Source: an uncultured Paracoccaceae bacterium (GTDB taxonomy: Bacteria; Pseudomonadota; Alphaproteobacteria; Rhodobacterales; Rhodobacteraceae). From it: a DNA stretch of 64,000 nucleotides. Positions within the stretch are counted from its first letter, which is position 1; each line of letters starts with the position of its first letter. The notes beneath the pieces were generated by a model. That model ran no database searches, was not told where the DNA came from, and saw only the letters and a list, made by a program, of their open reading frames with translations. Made by a program: the position numbers and the translations under genes. The stretch is taken from NCBI GenBank assembly GCA_905182165.1, contig CAJJAK010000011.1, positions 1 to 64,000 of the forward strand, written 5' to 3'. Below are positions 9,423 through 18,372 of the stretch, one piece after another.

Positions 9423-10562
9423 TTACCTACCAGATGGGCTTTCTTTCGGGCTGAGTTTTTTACGTCCTGCCACCTTAAACCGATCTGCTGTTCCATAATC
9501 ACCCATTGCTACACCAGAAACGAATTCACCAAAAATGGGGCCATGTTTGAACAAGTGTCCTGAGCAACCGCCTGCAAAAAGAACATTTTGATGTTCAGGA
9601 TGCCAATCAACTACAAAGTGGGTATCTGGCGTCATAATAATTTGATTAAATTTTGAATCTACCACCTTTTCCCCCTCTAATAACGGAAATCTATGTTTTA
9701 TATAACTTTGGGTCCTTGCAAGTGCTTCTCGCCTGATTAATCTCTCATCATTATCCAAATCAATTTTTTCAGGAATTGCTATCATCGCTTTTATTCCTGA
9801 ACCTTCACTAGAAGGAATACCAAAAGAGTTTTGCCCATGATCAATCCAGCATGGCATCTTTTCTTTATCAAAGGCATCACTTCCATTAGGGGTTGATGTG
9901 TAAAAAACAGGTAACCCTATTATTGACGAAATTGGTTTAATTGTTTTTGGAAACATTTCTGACATCCAGGCTCCTGTTGAGATGACTATTACATCAGCCT
10001 CTAGGGGCTTGCCGTCTAGCAGAGGCTTTTCTGAAGCATCAGTAGTTACGTGACCCCGTTTAACAATACCTCCTGATTTTTTAAATAAATCAATGCCAGT
10101 AATTACGCATCTGTGGGCCATGAGCATTCCTGCCTCAGGTTCGTAAAGAGCATACTTAATCTCAGGGACTCTAAATTGCGGAAACCTTGCCGCAATATCA
10201 GCTTTATCGAATTTGTAGTAGGGTACGCCAACTTTATCAAATGTGGCTGCTGTAGCATCTTCCCAATCAGAGTGCCCTTCAGTTGCCAGAATGAGGGCCC
10301 CACATTCATACATCAGGTTTTGCCCTGTTTCTGCCTGCATCTCTAGCCAACGTAGTCGACTTTCCCGTGCCCAGCGCGTGTAAAACTCATCATTACCAGA
10401 AATTGCCCGAATTACTCTATTATAATCTGAGGAAGCTGCTCTTGCGTGGCCGGGTTCCCATCGATCGATAAGAGTCACTTGATTGCCGCGTCTTTGCAGA
10501 TCCAAAGCTGTCATTGTGCCAGCTATTCCGCCTCCCACTACAATAATATTGCTCATTGCCAT
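9423..10562 (-). CDS. FAD-dependent amine oxidase/dehydrogenase of the monomeric sarcosine oxidase (SolA/MSOX) family
   Basis: A DAO-fold flavoprotein of 379 residues. The GxGxxG dinucleotide-binding motif is at the extreme N-terminus (VVGGGIAG), followed by the LIDR acidic end and, near the C-terminus, MTPDTHFVVD and GGCSGHLFKHGP. These match the sarcosine oxidase/N-methyltryptophan oxidase family, which oxidises secondary amines or imino acids. The cysteine that carries covalent FAD in that family (six residues before the Pro of TPD) is replaced by Asn, so FAD is probably non-covalent. The start at 10562 has an AAGG box. It is divergent from the glutamine-synthetase-like gene with a GntR-type operator between them. 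The frame is intact. Confidence 0.85.
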   Translation of the reverse strand: MAMSNIIVVGGGIAGTMTALDLQRRGNQVTLIDRWEPGHARAASSDYNRVIRAISGNDEFYTRWARESRLRWLEMQAETGQNLMYECGALILATEGHSDWEDATAATFDKVGVPYYKFDKADIAARFPQFRVPEIKYALYEPEAGMLMAHRCVITGIDLFKKSGGIVKRGHVTTDASEKPLLDGKPLEADVIVISTGAWMSEMFPKTIKPISSIIGLPVFYTSTPNGSDAFDKEKMPCWIDHGQNSFGIPSSEGSGIKAMIAIPEKIDLDNDERLIRREALARTQSYIKHRFPLLEGEKVVDSKFNQIIMTPDTHFVVDWHPEHQNVLFAGGCSGHLFKHGPIFGEFVSGVAMGDYGTADRFKVAGRKKLSPKESPSGR

Positions 10563-10594
10563 TAAAAAAACCTTGCTATCCGTTGTACTTATGA

Positions 10595-10610
10595 ATACTG
10601 TATACAGAAT
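10595..10610. promoter_or_regulatory. Second copy of the GntR operator palindrome
   Basis: ATACTGTATACAGAAT matches the perfect palindrome at 5375-5390 in 15 of 16 bases, and both sites have a TTGTAC motif a few bases upstream. It lies in the divergent gap between the flavin oxidase and the synthetase/microcompartment operon. One regulator could therefore control both directions and the upstream GlxBCD-like operon. Confidence 0.7.
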
Positions 10611-10651
10611 ACAGATAACTAGCAACAGAAACTTGTTACAAGGATAGCTAC

Positions 10652-11948
10652 ATGTCTTTAGAAGATTTTTCACTTCCAGAAGGTACTCATACCGTTGTTT
10701 TAGGGTTGGGTGATTTGAATGGAATTATGCGTGGCAAGCGTATTCCTGCAAGTAATTGGGAAAATATATGTAAGAATGGAAACGCCTTATCTGCAGCACT
10801 CTTTGCATTAGATATGGTGTGTGATGTTTGGGATACGCCTTATGTCAACATGGATAATGGGTATCCAGATTTTCATATGTTCCCAATCACTAAACCAGTT
10901 AGTTTGCCTTGGGAACCAGGTGTTGCATTAGCATTTGCCCGAGCAGAGGGAATGGATCACAAGCCTGTGCCCATAGATCCTCGGCAGGTATTGATTCGGC
11001 AACTTGAGCGAGCCCAGAAGATGGGAATTGATATCCAAGTTGGAGCAGAGCTTGAATTTTATTTACTAGATCCGGAAACTGGCCTTCCAAAAGAAAAAGG
11101 CAATGGGGTTTACAGCTTGGAGAGAGCTGCGGAGTTGGAACATGTTCTAGGGCCAATTAGAAACAACCTTAATGAGATGGGTATACCTGTTGAACAGTCA
11201 AATCCAGAATATGCAGAGGGCCAGGTAGAAGTTAATATTCGTTATGATGGAGCCTTGTTAGCAGCTGATCGTGTGATTACTTTTCGTAACTTAGTGAAGC
11301 AATTAGCATTCAGTCATGGGTATAAAGCAACATTTATGGCTAAACCATTTTTTGAACAATCTGGAAGCGGTTTTCATTAATTTTTCAATGGTAGATAAAA
11401 ATGGAAAGAATATTTTTGCAAAAGATGGAAAGCTTAGTCAAATAGGAAGATATTTTGTCGGTGGCTTGCAGAAGCGAATGGCAGAATCTTCAATATGTGG
11501 AAGTGCCACGGTAAATGGTTTTAGACGTAGGCAGCCATACACATTTTGCCCCATTAATACTGCTTGGGGTGTGGATAATAGAACGGTAGGATTAAGAATA
11601 ATTGAAGGTTCTGAGAGCGCTACCCGAGTTGAGAAGCGAGATGCGGGAGCTGATTGTAATCCATACTTTCTTATCGCAACTGATATTGCCGCTGGTCTTG
11701 ATGGTATCGAAGGAAAAATTGAGCCAGATGAAATGACAACTGGCAATGCTTATGAATCTAAAACAGCAGAACCAATACCTACAGACTTGAGAGATGCAAT
11801 CGAACTTGCGCGTGGTTCAGATTGGCTTCGTAAAGTGATTGGTGATGATTTATGTGAAATAGCATTGCAACAAAGCGAACGTGAATTGGAATTATTCTCA
11901 CAGCAGGTGACCGCATTTGAATTAGATCGGTATAGGGATGTTTTTTAA
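10652..11948 (+). CDS. Glutamine-synthetase-like gamma-glutamyl-amine ligase (one frameshift)
   Basis: A GS-fold enzyme of about 432 residues, of the GlnT/GmaS/PuuA type, not the housekeeping GlnA type. Recognisable metal and nucleotide motifs are GAELEFYLLD, EGQVEVN, GSGFH, and the C-terminal block RVEKRDAGADCNPY. The frame breaks at about 11378, right after GSGFH, and continues as INFSMVDKNG in the next frame. Such enzymes join the glutamate gamma-carboxyl to an amine using ATP. The divergent flavin oxidase and the downstream shell genes suggest that it captures the substrate of the microcompartment pathway. Its stop overlaps the BMC-P start by one base. Confidence 0.85.
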
Positions 11949-12130
11949 TGAAAATTGGTAAAATTACTGGGCATGTAAATGCCACTGCGAAGGATCCAAA
12001 GCTAGTTGGATTGAAAACCCTTATAGCTGATATTGTGGATAGTGACGGTGTGACTTTATCACCTGCAATGGTTCAAGGTGACACTGCTCCTCAAGCAATT
12101 ATTAAAGCTTTAGATTTAATATTACTATAA
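11948..12130 (+). CDS. Short EutN/CcmL-family shell pentamer protein (BMC-P)
   Basis: Only 60 residues, against the usual 80-100. The N-terminal half (KIGKITGHVNATAKDPKLVG, then LIADIVDSDG) is a clear BMC-P strand pattern. After VQGDT the expected VGAGVGE-V-x-GSSAR section is missing, and the protein jumps to APQAIIKALDLI, which resembles the family's final P-x-D-A-x-I strand. This suggests an internal loss of about 20-25 codons, either real or an assembly error. BMC-P pentamers cap the vertices of microcompartments. It is start-coupled to the synthetase upstream. Confidence 0.75.
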   Translation: MKIGKITGHVNATAKDPKLVGLKTLIADIVDSDGVTLSPAMVQGDTAPQAIIKALDLILL

Positions 12131-12223
12131 AAATACAATAAATTTGGGATACGAGGAAGATCCGATGTCCTTATTAAATTTATAATTCAAAACAAATAAA
12201 CAACCAAAAGAAGGAAAAATAAA

Positions 12224-12532
12224 ATGGCTAAATCAATTCAGAGTCAAATGGCGCTTGGTATGATTGAAACACGAGGGTTAGTAGCATCAATTGAAGCTGC
12301 TGATGCAATGGTAAAAGCGGCTAGCGTTACAATAGTTGGGCAAACCAAAAATGGTGGAGGACTGATTTCGACACTTGTACGGGGTGAAGTTGGGGCTGTG
12401 AAGGCTGCGACTGATGCCGGTGCTACTTCAGCAAATAAGGTAGGAGAAGTTGTGTCAGTTCATGTTATTGCGCGGCCACATGATGAGCTAGAAGCTTTAA
12501 TTGATGCTTTAGGTAGCGGTGGTGCAGAATAG
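12224..12532 (+). CDS. BMC-domain shell hexamer protein (BMC-H, PduA/EutM/CcmK type)
   Basis: A single 102-residue BMC domain. It opens with [24 protein letters not shown] and contains the conserved K-x-G-G-G loop around residue 43 (the central pore loop region) and [14 protein letters not shown] near the end. Six copies form the flat facet tiles of a microcompartment. A strong AAGAAGGA ribosome site precedes it after a 90-base gap, as expected for the most abundant shell protein. The frame is intact. It is the only BMC-H gene in the window, so the shell gene set is minimal. Confidence 0.95.
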   Translation: MAKSIQSQMALGMIETRGLVASIEAADAMVKAASVTIVGQTKNGGGLISTLVRGEVGAVKAATDAGATSANKVGEVVSVHVIARPHDELEALIDALGSGGAE

Positions 12533-12582
12533 AGTTTTGCAAACTGTTTTTCTATACTCTTTAAGTCTGAAAGGTTTGTAAA

Positions 12583-13782
12583 ATGAGCTCTGGTTTTGAT
12601 GAATTTACTGAGGCGGTATCTAAATCCACAACCAAAAAGCCAGTTATTGAAAGTAAATCATTTTCTCGTATAGCTGTTTTAGGTGGTGGAGCTGATGCTA
12701 GGTTAATTGCGGCTCTATGCTTGTCAGAGGGTGCAGAAGTAAAATTATTTTCCGCTTATGGAGAGGAATTGTCGGCATTAAGATCTTCAAGTGGCGTAAC
12801 GCTTAGAGGAGCTGGCCCAGTTGGAACATATCATGTTGATAGAGAAGACGGCCCGTCCATACGCACTACTGCAGAATTAGATGGAGCAGTTACTGACGCA
12901 GAATTAATATTTCTAACAGGTCCGGTGCACAAGCAGAGGACTTATTCAATGGTTCTTGCTGACCATTTAAAAGATGGTCAAGTTTTAGTGGTTGCACCTG
13001 GAAGATCTTTGGGGGCGTTAGAGACTGCTTGGTTGTTAAGGATTGGTGGCTGCACTGCTGACGTTACTATCGTTGAGGCGCAAGGGTTGCCCTATTGGTA
13101 TGATGAGGCAGGTTCTATTTTAACTTTATCTCAAGTGGCACCCATGCCAGCAGCAACATTGCCAAGTGGTCGTCCTGAAATTTTAAGTGCTCTTAAGAAA
13201 TATTTCCCAAATTTGGTTATGTTTGATAGTGTTTTGGGTTCTGGGTTTTCAGATGGGTCAGCTTTGGTTGAAGTGCCTACATTGTTGATGGGGGGACCAT
13301 CGCTTCAAAGTGGCGCTGCTTCGATTCCAATGGGCGGTCAGTATCTTGAAAATAACCGTACTTTTGCCTCTCTTATAGGTCCTGCACACAAAGCAGTTAT
13401 TTCGAAGTTAACTGAAGAACGTCATTTGGTTGCGAAATCATTTGGTATTCGTAATTTACCTTCTTCTGACGAAATGATTGATACTTATGGTGGTAGTTTG
13501 AGAGGTGATTATAGTCGTCCCATTCCATCACACAAAATGTCTAAATCTTTATTGAGATGTGGTGTTATTGGATCATTAGTTCCACTAAAATCTGCTGGAA
13601 ATATTGCTAATGTCCAAGTTCCAGTCACAACCGCTATAATTACTTTGGCTTCTAGTGTTCTAGGTGCTGACGTCTCGGCCGCTGGTAGGCGATTGGAGGC
13701 GATTGGAATAGACTCGGGTGATATTGATACGGCTCGACGTGCAATGGACGCAATCGCAACAGGGGAAAAATATGGACGCTGA
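12583..13782 (+). CDS. Opine dehydrogenase-like NAD(P)-binding protein in the microcompartment operon
   Basis: A 399-residue two-domain dehydrogenase. A Rossmann motif is at residues 30-40 (IAVLGGGADAR), TGPVHK follows at the end of the nucleotide domain, and a C-terminal helical domain of the octopine/nopaline dehydrogenase type completes it. Opine dehydrogenases reversibly reduce the imine of an amino acid and a keto acid to an N-(carboxyalkyl) amino acid. Residues 1-20 form an extra amphipathic segment (SSGFDEFTEAVSKS) ahead of the Rossmann fold that could be an encapsulation peptide. The reading frame overlaps the aldehyde dehydrogenase start by eleven bases. The true substrate is unknown; the family assignment is moderately sure. 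Confidence 0.72.
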   Translation: MSSGFDEFTEAVSKSTTKKPVIESKSFSRIAVLGGGADARLIAALCLSEGAEVKLFSAYGEELSALRSSSGVTLRGAGPVGTYHVDREDGPSIRTTAELDGAVTDAELIFLTGPVHKQRTYSMVLADHLKDGQVLVVAPGRSLGALETAWLLRIGGCTADVTIVEAQGLPYWYDEAGSILTLSQVAPMPAATLPSGRPEILSALKKYFPNLVMFDSVLGSGFSDGSALVEVPTLLMGGPSLQSGAASIPMGGQYLENNRTFASLIGPAHKAVISKLTEERHLVAKSFGIRNLPSSDEMIDTYGGSLRGDYSRPIPSHKMSKSLLRCGVIGSLVPLKSAGNIANVQVPVTTAIITLASSVLGADVSAAGRRLEAIGIDSGDIDTARRAMDAIATGEKYGR

Positions 13783-15144
13783 TTTAAAATCAATCGCTGC
13801 AGCTCGACGTTGTGCTGAAACTGCATTTGAGGCTTACCGCCAGTTTTTGGGTACAGACCCAAGCAGAGTAGATGCTATTGTTGATGCTGTAAGTGGTGTT
13901 ACTCGTGATAGACATTATGGGAAGTCTGAGTGAAAGATTTCAAAATGGCAGCGAAGAGCTATAAACGAATAAAAGATATGTTTAATGCTGTGTCTGTGGC
14001 AGATTATTTGCGAGATGTAACTACTTTAGGCATGCTTTGGAAAGATGATGCTACTAAGGTTGCTGCATTTGGAGAACCTATGGGACTTGTAGCAGCGCTA
14101 ATCCCTGTCACTAATCCTACGTCTACAATTATTTATAAAGTTTTATCCGCAGTAAAAGCTGGTAATGCAATAGTATGTGCGCCACATCCAAGAGCATTAC
14201 GTTGTGGTTTAGAGGTAACTAGACTTTTAGCTAATGTTGCTGAGCAAATGGGAGCACCTAAAGGCTTAATTCAATGTTTAGAACACGTCACAATTCAGGG
14301 AACAGCTGAATTGATGAGTCATAAAAGAACTTCAGTAGTAATGGCCACAGGTGGCCCAGCCATGGTTAAAGCAGCGTATTCTTCTGGAAAACCTACTTTG
14401 GCAGTAGGGGCTGGTAATGTACCGTGTTATGTTAATAAGTCGAAAGCAAATGATATTGCAGAAGTTGCTGAGCAAATTGTTGTTTCCAAGAGCTTTGATT
14501 ACGGCACAGCTTGTGTCTCAGAGCAAGCAGTGGTTGTTGATAAGGAAATAGCGCGAGAATTGCGTAATGAGTTAAAACTTAAGGGTGCTTATTTTTGTAC
14601 TCCAGCTGAATCTGATCGATTGGCGAAGGTTATCTTTCTTGGGAAGCAACGAATGAATCCTGATAGAGTTGGTCAGTCACCAGAAGTTTTAGCAGAATTA
14701 GCTCAATTCTCAATTCCGCCAAAAACAAGAATTTTAGTTTCGGAAGAAACCGAAATAGGATGGCATAGGCCCCTATCTGCTGAGAAGTTGAATCCAGTGT
14801 TGGCATTTTATGTAGCGAATAATGAGGAACATGCACTGGAATTATCGAACAATATCGCAAAATTTGAAGGTTGGGGCCATTCTTCTGTTGTTCATTCTAA
14901 TGATCCTCAGGTTGTGGCGAAGTTTGCTAGTATTCCTACGGGTAGGGTCTTGGTAAACACACCAGCTATTTTAGGGGGTATGGGATACTCTACTGACTTA
15001 GAACCAAGCTTCATGCTGGGTACTGGAACTTGGTCTGGTTCAATAACATCAGATAATGTTACTGCCCTTCATTTGATTAACATAAAGCGTGTTGCATACG
15101 AAAGTCGGCCATGGCGTGATATTTATGAAGAGTATGGAGAATAA
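13772..15144 (+). CDS. CoA-acylating aldehyde dehydrogenase, EutE/PduP type (one frameshift)
   Basis: The signature cargo enzyme of metabolosomes: aldehyde + CoA + NAD+ gives acyl-CoA + NADH. Start [13 protein letters not shown] at 13772. The frame breaks at 13928 and resumes as [16 protein letters not shown] single missing base restores a 458-residue protein, matching EutE/PduP length. Motifs: [29 protein letters not shown], and the catalytic-cysteine segment GTACVSEQ (Cys near residue 247). It lies between the opine-dehydrogenase-like gene and BMC-T. The aldehyde substrate cannot be read, but short aliphatic aldehydes are typical. Confidence 0.92.
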
Positions 15145-15146
15145 AG

Positions 15147-15770
15147 ATGAGCGATATAACAATACGTGCATTAATACAGATAGATAATTTACAACCTAAG
15201 TTTGCTGCTTACAATGGCGCGACTGTTCAAGGATCAGTTCCGCTATCTGGTGACACAGTCTTAATTGGTGAGTTTGCACCTGGAAACGGTGTGTTCACCT
15301 TAATAGATAGAGCTTTAAAAGCTAGTTCCGTTGAGGCAACGAGCCAGTTAGTTGAAAGAGAATTTGGTTTTTTTATTTTACGTTCACCGTCGAATGCTGA
15401 AATCAGTGCTGCTAGAGATTCAATTCTGTCTGAACTAGGTGCATCAATGACAGATCGGGTTAAGCCGAAAGTAGCAACCACTCAAATAATAACATCTGTT
15501 GAGCCTTATCAAGCACAATTACTTAATAAATGGCGTAAAGGTTCACTTTTGGTGCCTGGTCAAACCTTGGGAATTATCGAATGTGAGCCTGCAGCATATA
15601 TTTCTATTGCTGCTAATGAAGCTGAAAAAGCGGCTGATATAGATATTGTTGAAGTAAGAGCAGTCGGTCGGTTTGGTCGTTTATTTATTTCAGGTTCAGA
15701 GAATTCTGTCCAAACAGGAATTGATGCTGCGATTGAAGCAATTGAATCGGTTGATGGTAAGGTTATTTAA
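15147..15770 (+). CDS. Tandem BMC-domain shell trimer protein (BMC-T)
   Basis: A 207-residue protein with two consecutive BMC domains (about residues 3-95 and 105-205). The second begins GQTLGIIECEPAAYISIAANEAEKAADI and ends with the VGRFGRLFISG strand pair. BMC-T trimers form pseudohexamers with larger, sometimes gated pores that admit cofactors or substrates. The start is three bases after the aldehyde dehydrogenase stop, with GGAGA upstream, and its stop overlaps the next ATG (TAATG). The frame is intact. Confidence 0.92.
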   Translation: MSDITIRALIQIDNLQPKFAAYNGATVQGSVPLSGDTVLIGEFAPGNGVFTLIDRALKASSVEATSQLVEREFGFFILRSPSNAEISAARDSILSELGASMTDRVKPKVATTQIITSVEPYQAQLLNKWRKGSLLVPGQTLGIIECEPAAYISIAANEAEKAADIDIVEVRAVGRFGRLFISGSENSVQTGIDAAIEAIESVDGKVI

Positions 15771-16957
15771 TGTCTGAAAATCGAGTAATCGGGTCTGAGC
15801 ATATTGAAGACGCGCGACAGCGTGGACGCTTGGTTTTTGAGATCTTACCTGGTGATATTGTAACAAGTTTAGCGAAAGAAACAGCAAGCCGAGTAGGGAT
15901 AGAATTAATTGATGGCCCAATTGAAAAGCCAACAATCGCTAGAACAGATGGTAAAACATCAATGGGACGTAGCCTTTATCGCCGGTCGCCAAAATGGATA
16001 GCTCCAGAAAAAAAAATTTCGACTAGAGCTTTAAGGTTTTCAAAAATCTCAATTGTAGGTGCTGGAGGCGTGGGTGCGAATATTTCACATTTGGCCGCGA
16101 ATATGGATTTATCTGATGAAATTGCGATTATTGATATTGTACCAGGATTAGCTGCCGCGACTGCATTGGACTTAAATCATGCCAGTGGCATAACTCGATC
16201 AAGCGCTAGAATTTTGGGTGGTGAAACTTTAGACTTAATTAATGGGTCGGAGGTGGTGATTGTAACAGCAGGCCGTGCTCGAACGCCTGGGATGACGAGA
16301 AGTGACTTAATTAACATAAATAAGCGAGTTATCCAATCTACGGCGGAAACAATAAAACAGCAGTCACCAGAGGCTATTGTGATTGTTGTAACAAATCCAT
16401 TGGATGAAATGACGATGGAAATGTTAACAGCCACTGGTTTTCCTCGTGAACGTGTTTTGGGAATGGCAGGAACACTTGATAGCAGTAGGTTTAGAAGATC
16501 TTTAGCAATGGCAGCTGGTGTAAAAACAGCTGATGTTGAAGCAATTACCCTTGGAAGTCATGGAGATGAAATGGCGCCAATTATATCTCATGCAAAAATA
16601 AAGGGCCGATCATTGGAGAGATTTCTATCTAGTGAGGAGATAGCAGCATGTTCGAAAGATGCAATTACTGGTGGTGGGCAAGTCGTTGCATTGAAAAAAA
16701 TGGGCTCTGCTACGATTGCGCCAGCGCATGCCTCGATTGAAATACTCAATCATATTAGGGGAGCAAAGAGCGGTTCAGTGCCAGTATCAGTTATGTTAGA
16801 TGGTGAGTTTGGGTTAAATAATGTAGTTTTGGGAGTGCCAGCTTTTCTTGGCTTCAAAGGATTGGTATCAGTTGAAGAGATTAAATTATCGCCAATTGAG
16901 ATGAAGGCGTTGCATGATTCAGCAGACGCAATACGAAAGCGCCTAGGTTTGAAATGA
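15770..16957 (+). CDS. Malate/lactate dehydrogenase with EutQ-like N-terminal extension
   Basis: The C-terminal 310 residues are an LDH-like malate dehydrogenase: GAGGVG at 97-102, RARTPGMTR (R169, R171, R177; the Arg-rich loop typical of malate rather than lactate enzymes), TNPLDEM, and catalytic LGSHGDE (H264). Residues 10-47 (EHIEDARQRGRLVFEILPGD, then VTSLAKETASRVGIEL) resemble the N-terminal segment of EutQ and related microcompartment proteins. A linker ending in MGRSLYRRSPKWIAPEKK joins the parts. I infer that the extension targets the enzyme to the shell, where it would regenerate NAD+ for the aldehyde dehydrogenase. No alcohol dehydrogenase is present in this operon. Confidence 0.88.
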   Translation: MSENRVIGSEHIEDARQRGRLVFEILPGDIVTSLAKETASRVGIELIDGPIEKPTIARTDGKTSMGRSLYRRSPKWIAPEKKISTRALRFSKISIVGAGGVGANISHLAANMDLSDEIAIIDIVPGLAAATALDLNHASGITRSSARILGGETLDLINGSEVVIVTAGRARTPGMTRSDLININKRVIQSTAETIKQQSPEAIVIVVTNPLDEMTMEMLTATGFPRERVLGMAGTLDSSRFRRSLAMAAGVKTADVEAITLGSHGDEMAPIISHAKIKGRSLERFLSSEEIAACSKDAITGGGQVVALKKMGSATIAPAHASIEILNHIRGAKSGSVPVSVMLDGEFGLNNVVLGVPAFLGFKGLVSVEEIKLSPIEMKALHDSADAIRKRLGLK

Positions 16958-17372
16958 GTGTAAAGACATTTAAATCAGGTGGGCGTTTAGAAGGAGTTGG
17001 AAGTTATTCGCGTGCGAAAAGAATTGGGCCATTTGTATATGTCGCCGGTACAACAGCAATTGAGCCAAGTGGAAAATTACACGCACCCAATGATACTTAT
17101 GCGCAATCAATATATATATTCCGAAGAATCGAAGAGGCTTTGAAAGCTGTTGGCGCCGATATGAAACATGTCGTTCGCACAACGGCTTATATGACTGATA
17201 TGAAGCTCTTGGTGGTGCTGAATTTGTAAAGGCTCATGGTGAGGTTTTTAAAAATATTAATCCTGTAACTGCTGGTGTTGAGGCGGGGTTAACAACTCCT
17301 GGGATGATGGTTGAAATTTCAGTTGACGCAGTAGTACATGATAGCGATGGAAACATCGAAATGAACAAATGA
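16954..17372 (+). CDS. RidA-family enamine/imine deaminase (one frameshift)
   Basis: A YjgF/YER057c/UK114 protein of about 139 residues. It overlaps the dehydrogenase stop (ATGA). The N-terminal part (GPFVYVAGTTAI, VGADMKHVVRTTAYMTDM) breaks near 17200. The next frame continues EALGGAEFVKAHGEVFKNIN, PVTAGVEAGL and MVEISVDAV to a TGA at 17370. RidA proteins hydrolyse reactive imines released by flavin amine oxidases and PLP enzymes. That fits a pathway with an amine-oxidising flavoenzyme. Also annotated elsewhere as 2-iminobutanoate/2-iminopropanoate deaminase. Confidence 0.85.
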
Positions 17373-17395
17373 GGAATAACATGAAAGGATTTATT

Positions 17396-18184
17396 ATGAG
17401 TATTAATATAAAAGATAAAATAGCTATAGTGACGGGTGCTAGCCGTGGTATTGGTGAAGGAATTGCTAAAATTTTTGCAAATGAAGGTGCTACAGTTATT
17501 TGTGCAGCGCGGACAATTGATGATGGCGAACGAGTCGTGAAATCAATAAATGAAAATGGTGGATCTGCAATTTTTATTCAAGCTGACATACGCTTAGAGG
17601 AGGACTGTCACTAGACTAGTACATACTGTTGTTAGAAAAATATGGTCGATTGGATGTTATGTGCCATAATGCTGGCATTTATCCTGACGAGCTTATGGAA
17701 GAAATGTCCATAGAAACATGGGATAATACAATTAATACAAATTTAAGATCGTGTTTTTTATTAACCAAACCTTGTATTAATATTATGCGCACTCAAAAAT
17801 CTGGACGTATATTATTCACATCTTCTATAACTGGCCCAAATGTTGCGCAGGCCCGTCTTTCAGCGTATTCCTCAAGTAAAGGTGGGGTAAATGCATTTAT
17901 AAAGGCTGCGTCGTTAGAATTGGCAAAAGATGGAATAACAGTAAATGCTGTAAGCCCTGGTAACATAGTTACCGAAAGTATGAAGAATTTATACGGTGAA
18001 GAGGGTGCTAAAAGAAATAGCTAAAGTTGTGCCAACTGGTGAACTTGGTGATGCAGATGATATTGGTTACGCTATGGTTTATCTTGCTTCTGATCAGGCG
18101 AAATTCATTACTGGCCAAGCCATCGTGGTCGATGGTGGGCAAATTTTACCTGAAGATCCAGTCTCATTTTTTCGAATGCAGTAA
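17396..18184 (+). CDS. Short-chain dehydrogenase/reductase (several frameshifts)
   Basis: A classical SDR with GASRGIG near the start, HNAG, SSITG, YSSSK and the C-terminal ITGQAIVVDGG. Two breaks surround RLVHTVV at about 17610-17640 and one falls near 18000. Repairing them gives about 260 residues, the usual length. The start is ambiguous between 17381 (GAGGA box) and 17396 (AAAGGA box). It is the last gene of the microcompartment operon. A role in NADH recycling or alcohol/aldehyde interconversion is possible but unproven. Confidence 0.82.
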
Positions 18185-18372
18185 TTTGCACATTGCAAGT
18201 TTGAGGTCCATTATTTATAAATGTTGTCTATCAAGTAATATTATCTCATTTATATTTTATTATGTATTTCAATAATATTACATTACATGTCAGCTTTAAA
18301 TCCAGCATATGAATTTTCAACTCTTTATGAAATTGAAACTTATATAAAGAAAAATCATCATTTACCTAAGTG

